DNA of 27,795 nt, from positions 1-27,795 of the forward strand of contig MDVR01000014.1 in the NCBI GenBank assembly GCA_001940725.1. The letters are read 5' to 3'. A program made the translations under genes and the position numbers. The notes beneath the pieces are model-generated. The model was not told the origin of the DNA. It worked only from the letters and a program-made list of their open reading frames with translations, and searched no databases. The stretch is from Candidatus Heimdallarchaeota archaeon LC_2 (GTDB lineage: Archaea > Asgardarchaeota > Heimdallarchaeia > Heimdallarchaeales > Kariarchaeaceae). Below are positions 25,031 to 27,795 of this stretch, in pieces; within the stretch, counting starts at the first letter, position 1, and the number at the start of each line of letters is the position of its first letter.

Positions 25031-25420
25031 TTATTCCGCATTCGTAATTGAATCAATAATTTCATTTTGTTTCATGCCTAAGGCATCCAATTTTTCAAAA
25101 ACTTCTTTCCAAAGAGGACTTAACTCTTTTGCCATCTTTTGTTCAACACGATAGGTACCCCTTGTCATATCAAAATATCCTACAATAATAGCCAGAGGTA
25201 AATAGACAACAACAAATAATAATACATAATGTCTAAATTTAAAGTTATCAGATACTATTGTCAAATTTTCAATTAACAAATAAAAACTGATTGTAACGAA
25301 ATTCAAAAGACTCATTACATATGCAAACCAATTAGAATGGCCGCGGAGAAAATATGTACGCAGTCTTGAAATATTCAAGAGTTGAGATTTTAATTCTTTT
25401 TTCACAAATTTCTCATTCAT
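25031..25420 (-). CDS. Small membrane protein with two transmembrane helices
   Basis: 129 residues, unrecognised. Basic N-terminus (KFVKKELKSQLLNISRLRTY), TM1 about 33-50 (FAYVMSLLNFVTISFYLL), TM2 about 65-83 (YVLLFVVVYLPLAIIVGYF), then a cytoplasmic amphipathic helix (VEQKMAKELSPLWKEVFEKL). Both ends are probably cytoplasmic. TATATATA ends two bases before the ATG, too close for that start on a transcript from this promoter. Either the gene is read from upstream or translation begins at the in-frame GTG at 25405 on a leaderless mRNA. It lies about 80 nt downstream of the EamA gene on the same strand. Confidence 0.6.
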   Translation of the reverse strand: MNEKFVKKELKSQLLNISRLRTYFLRGHSNWFAYVMSLLNFVTISFYLLIENLTIVSDNFKFRHYVLLFVVVYLPLAIIVGYFDMTRGTYRVEQKMAKELSPLWKEVFEKLDALGMKQNEIIDSITNAE

Positions 25421-25499
25421 CCTATATATAAAAAGGTGAATACTTGATTTACAACTTAATATACGAACTATTTCATTAATTTATAGTCAAACTCTATAT

Positions 25500-26402
25500 C
25501 TACTTTTGTTCTTTTTTATCAGTATTTGTTAATGAAAGTACTAAAAATGCAGTCACAATAATTACAAAAATACTTATCCATTGAAGTGATGATGGATTTT
25601 CATCTAGAAAAATAATGGCTAATATTGTAATTTGAGGCAGCATTGTATTATTAATAATTGTTATCTCATATGCTTTGAGCTGTCTCATTGCATCATTCCA
25701 TAAGGTAAATGCAAATGCTGTGTTTACAATGGCCAACCATAGTATAATGATAATGTTCTTCCAGCTAAGATGTTCGAATTTTTCGATCATAGTTGCGCCA
25801 ATAAATAATATTATTGCACCAATAAACATACTAACTCCTGTAATTACAAATGGACTGATAATATTTGATCGATTTACTTGTCTACCAATTATCTGAGATA
25901 AAGAATTGGCAAGTAACACCGCAATAAGTACACTACTTCCAAATACAGTTATGTCAAAAGAACTAAACGGATAAAAATAAATTACTCCTCCAAAAATCGC
26001 GATGATCATAATTATAATTTGATTCCTATTTGGCTTTTCTTTAAGTAAAATTGTGGAGAATACTACTACTACAAATACTGAGAAATTGAGAATGAAACTT
26101 ATTGTTATTGCAGGGAGTAATTCCAATGCAACAAACTGAAGTCCTTGTGTTAATGTAATAAATACAAAACCATAAAGTATTAGATCTTTCAGCTGTGCAC
26201 GGTTTAAATTAAACATTTCCATTCTTTTTTCGTTATCATTTAAAATTAAAGTTAATAAGATCATCGATGCCATTAAATATCGTAAACTTGCAAAATATAA
26301 CGGTGATATATCTTCTAATCCCTTTTTAATAATAATCCACGATGAAGACCATAATATTGTTACGAAGAATGCTTGAAGAACTACGAAGAAACGACTTCTT
26401 AT
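25500..26402 (-). CDS. EamA/DMT-family transporter with non-canonical (ATA) start
   Basis: Ten-helix drug/metabolite transporter of the EamA family, usually an exporter of amino acids or other small metabolites. The first ATG in frame (26273) falls after TM1. Reading further upstream, the same frame stays open and encodes an obvious EamA start: FFVVLQAFFVTILWSSSWII, then KKGLEDISPLYFASLRYL, just before that ATG. No ATG, GTG or TTG exists between the TAG at 26424-26426 and 26273. A perfect GGTGAT Shine-Dalgarno sequence (26414-26409) lies 6 nt before an ATA at 26402-26400. From there the protein has 300 residues, the family norm. The TAG is the stop of the lysine aminotransferase gene, which is in the same frame. 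The family call is firm; the start codon is inferred. The conservative alternative is 25500-26273. Confidence 0.82.
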   Translation of the reverse strand: MRSRFFVVLQAFFVTILWSSSWIIIKKGLEDISPLYFASLRYLMASMILLTLILNDNEKRMEMFNLNRAQLKDLILYGFVFITLTQGLQFVALELLPAITISFILNFSVFVVVVFSTILLKEKPNRNQIIIMIIAIFGGVIYFYPFSSFDITVFGSSVLIAVLLANSLSQIIGRQVNRSNIISPFVITGVSMFIGAIILFIGATMIEKFEHLSWKNIIIILWLAIVNTAFAFTLWNDAMRQLKAYEITIINNTMLPQITILAIIFLDENPSSLQWISIFVIIVTAFLVLSLTNTDKKEQK

Positions 26403-26408
26403 CTTTCT

Positions 26409-26414
26409 ATCACC
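26409..26414 (-). promoter_or_regulatory. Shine-Dalgarno sequence of the EamA transporter gene
   Basis: GGTGAT on the minus strand matches the archaeal anti-Shine-Dalgarno sequence perfectly, just as before the gene at 773. The only plausible initiation codon at the right distance is ATA (26402-26400); a GTG inside the motif is out of frame and meets TAA after three codons. Confidence 0.6.
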
Positions 26415-26423
26415 ACGATTACC

Positions 26424-27749
26424 CTACTTTATTTTAGAGATAACGTCTGTAAGTTTATTTAATCCTATATCAATTTCTTCTTTACTTATATTAAGAGGCG
26501 GTCTAAATCTCATCCCTAATTGCCCCGTTGCCAAGACAATCACATTTTCTTTCATCATTTCTGTTTGAATTTCATTTCTCTTATCTGAATTAGGTAGATC
26601 AAATGCAATGAATAATCCTTTTCCTCTCACATTTGAAATTAATCCTTCACTTTCTTCTGCAATCGAATGAAGTATACCTTTCATATATTTCCCGTTTTTA
26701 GCAGCTTCTCTGACTAAATTATATTTTTCAATAATCTCTAGATATTTTGTCGCTCTAACCATATCCACAAGATTTCCACCCCAAGTTGAATTTATCCTGG
26801 AAGATTCTTCAAAAACATTATTTTCTACTGAATCTATCCTGTCTGTCGAGATGAATCCACAAGTTTGCATTTTCTTTCCAAATGCAATCATATCAGGGAC
26901 CACACCATCAAAGTGTTCGTAAGCCCACATCTTTCCAGTCATACCAATTCCAGTTTGTACTTCATCGTAGATGAGCATTGCTTCTTTTTCATCCGCTATT
27001 TTTCTTAATTCTTGCATATATTCTGTTCTGAAGTGATTATCTCCTCCTTCACCTTGAATTGGTTCGATAATAATTGCTGCAATATCATCTTTACGATTTT
27101 TAAATTCACTATTAATTTCCTGAAGGCTCTTTTCTTCCAGTGCTTTGATCGCATCTAAGTTATCTTCTAATGGATATGAAATTTTAGGATTTGTTACGCG
27201 CGGCCAATCAAATTTTGGAAAATACATATATTTACGTGGATCTGCAGTATTTGTAAGTGATAGAGTATATCCAGTCCTCCCATGAAAAGCTTCTTTGAAA
27301 TGAAGAACTTGAGATCCTAATTCTTTTGTAAATCCATTTGCAAAATTACTTCTGACTTTCCAATCAAATGAAGCCTTTAACGCATTTTCAACTGCTAAAG
27401 CTCCACCGGAGACGAAAAATGCATGTTTAAATTCAGATGGTATTGCAACACGTTGGAAGGTCTCCATGAATTTTTCATATTCATGAGTATAAAAATCAGA
27501 ATTGCTTACCTTGTTTAATGCTGCAAATTTAAGATGTCTTTGGAATTCAGCATCTTCTGTCGCATCTGGATGATTAAATCCGACTGGTGCAGATGCGAAA
27601 AAAGAGAAGAAATCTAGATATTTCTCTCCAGATTTTTCATCTGAAATCCATGATCCTTTAGATTTTTCCAAATCAATAATCATGTCAAATCCATCTAGTA
27701 AAATGTATTTACGTAGTGATTCCAAAGCAACTTTGTTCTGAATCGTCAT
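26424..27749 (-). CDS. lat: L-lysine 6-aminotransferase (lysine epsilon-aminotransferase)
   Basis: PLP-dependent class III aminotransferase that moves the epsilon-amino group of lysine to 2-oxoglutarate, giving allysine/piperideine-6-carboxylate and glutamate. 441 residues, the normal LAT length. Signatures specific to LAT rather than acetylornithine or GABA aminotransferases: ILLDGFDMIIDLEKSKGSWI, FFASAPVGFNHP, ALNKVSNSDFYT, FFVSGGALAVENALKASFDW, FHGRTGYTLSLTNT, FPKFDWPR, EPIQGEGGDNHFR and STWGGNLVDMVRA. The cofactor-binding Lys lies in AFGKKMQTCG, after IYDEVQTG with the PLP-ring Asp. It ends with TAG directly before an in-frame EamA transporter, so both are probably one operon for lysine or aminoadipate metabolism and export (inference). 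Confidence 0.93.
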   Translation of the reverse strand: MTIQNKVALESLRKYILLDGFDMIIDLEKSKGSWISDEKSGEKYLDFFSFFASAPVGFNHPDATEDAEFQRHLKFAALNKVSNSDFYTHEYEKFMETFQRVAIPSEFKHAFFVSGGALAVENALKASFDWKVRSNFANGFTKELGSQVLHFKEAFHGRTGYTLSLTNTADPRKYMYFPKFDWPRVTNPKISYPLEDNLDAIKALEEKSLQEINSEFKNRKDDIAAIIIEPIQGEGGDNHFRTEYMQELRKIADEKEAMLIYDEVQTGIGMTGKMWAYEHFDGVVPDMIAFGKKMQTCGFISTDRIDSVENNVFEESSRINSTWGGNLVDMVRATKYLEIIEKYNLVREAAKNGKYMKGILHSIAEESEGLISNVRGKGLFIAFDLPNSDKRNEIQTEMMKENVIVLATGQLGMRFRPPLNISKEEIDIGLNKLTDVISKIK

Positions 27750-27795
27750 ACTAAAAAATTCACAATAAGTTCTAAAGAAAAAATGATCGATAGGA

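Noticed and set aside
1..27795. tRNA, rRNA, CRISPR arrays, insertion sequences, inteins
   Set aside because: Looked for cloverleaf-like stretches, regularly spaced repeats, transposase motifs and intein insertions in RtcB and Cdc48; found none.

Overview
The window is strongly AT-rich archaeal DNA. Starts are ATG, GTG or TTG, behind either Shine-Dalgarno sequences complementary to the archaeal 16S tail (GGTGAT, AAGGAG, AGGAG) or TATA boxes about 26 nt upstream of apparently leaderless starts. The gene content fits this: Cdc48, RtcB and archease, an archaeal/eukaryal-class TyrRS, 2-phosphoglycerate-kinase-like proteins, a histone-fold protein and many small winged-helix regulators. A JAMM protease, a plant-like TyrRS and a longin/roadblock-like sensor domain suggest an Asgard archaeon, perhaps Heimdallarchaeia-like. 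That placement is inference. No rRNA, tRNA, CRISPR array, insertion sequence or phage gene was seen, so this looks like ordinary chromosome.

Layout. 1-5031: a truncated tyrS (-), an APH-fold kinase, a surface protein plus winged-helix regulator pair whose leaderless promoter carries a 20-bp palindrome, and a CPBP-like membrane protein with a longin-like domain. 5085-9472: Cdc48 and a methyl-accepting chemotaxis receptor, both (-). 9856-12964: the RNA-ligation genes archease (+) and RtcB (-), converging around a UPF0175-like small protein, followed by a 57-residue histone-fold protein. 13114-15560: a GltD-like Fe-S flavoprotein, a Nudix hydrolase and an unknown protein, all (-). 15737-18191: a TerB-like acidic protein, a divergent kinase-fold protein and a membrane-anchored JAMM protease, all (+). 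18222-20177: two divergently transcribed 2PGK-like paralogues, one with an intact Walker A and one with it destroyed. 20408-22268: a three-gene operon with a coiled-coil ArsR-like regulator. 22930-25009: two tandem paralogous winged-helix regulators, an adenylate-kinase-like P-loop protein and a Cys-rich winged-helix regulator. 25031-27749: a small membrane protein, an EamA-type transporter and L-lysine 6-aminotransferase, all (-).

The most unusual points are these. The EamA transporter reading frame is separated from the lysine aminotransferase only by one in-frame TAG and has no ATG, GTG or TTG for its first membrane helix; a GGTGAT Shine-Dalgarno sequence precedes an ATA codon. The 2PGK-like kinase and pseudokinase share a divergent promoter. 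The JAMM protease is membrane-anchored. The CPBP/longin-like fusion and several palindromes at predicted transcription starts are also notable. The largest gene-free stretches are 9473-9855, 12136-12790 and 22269-22929.
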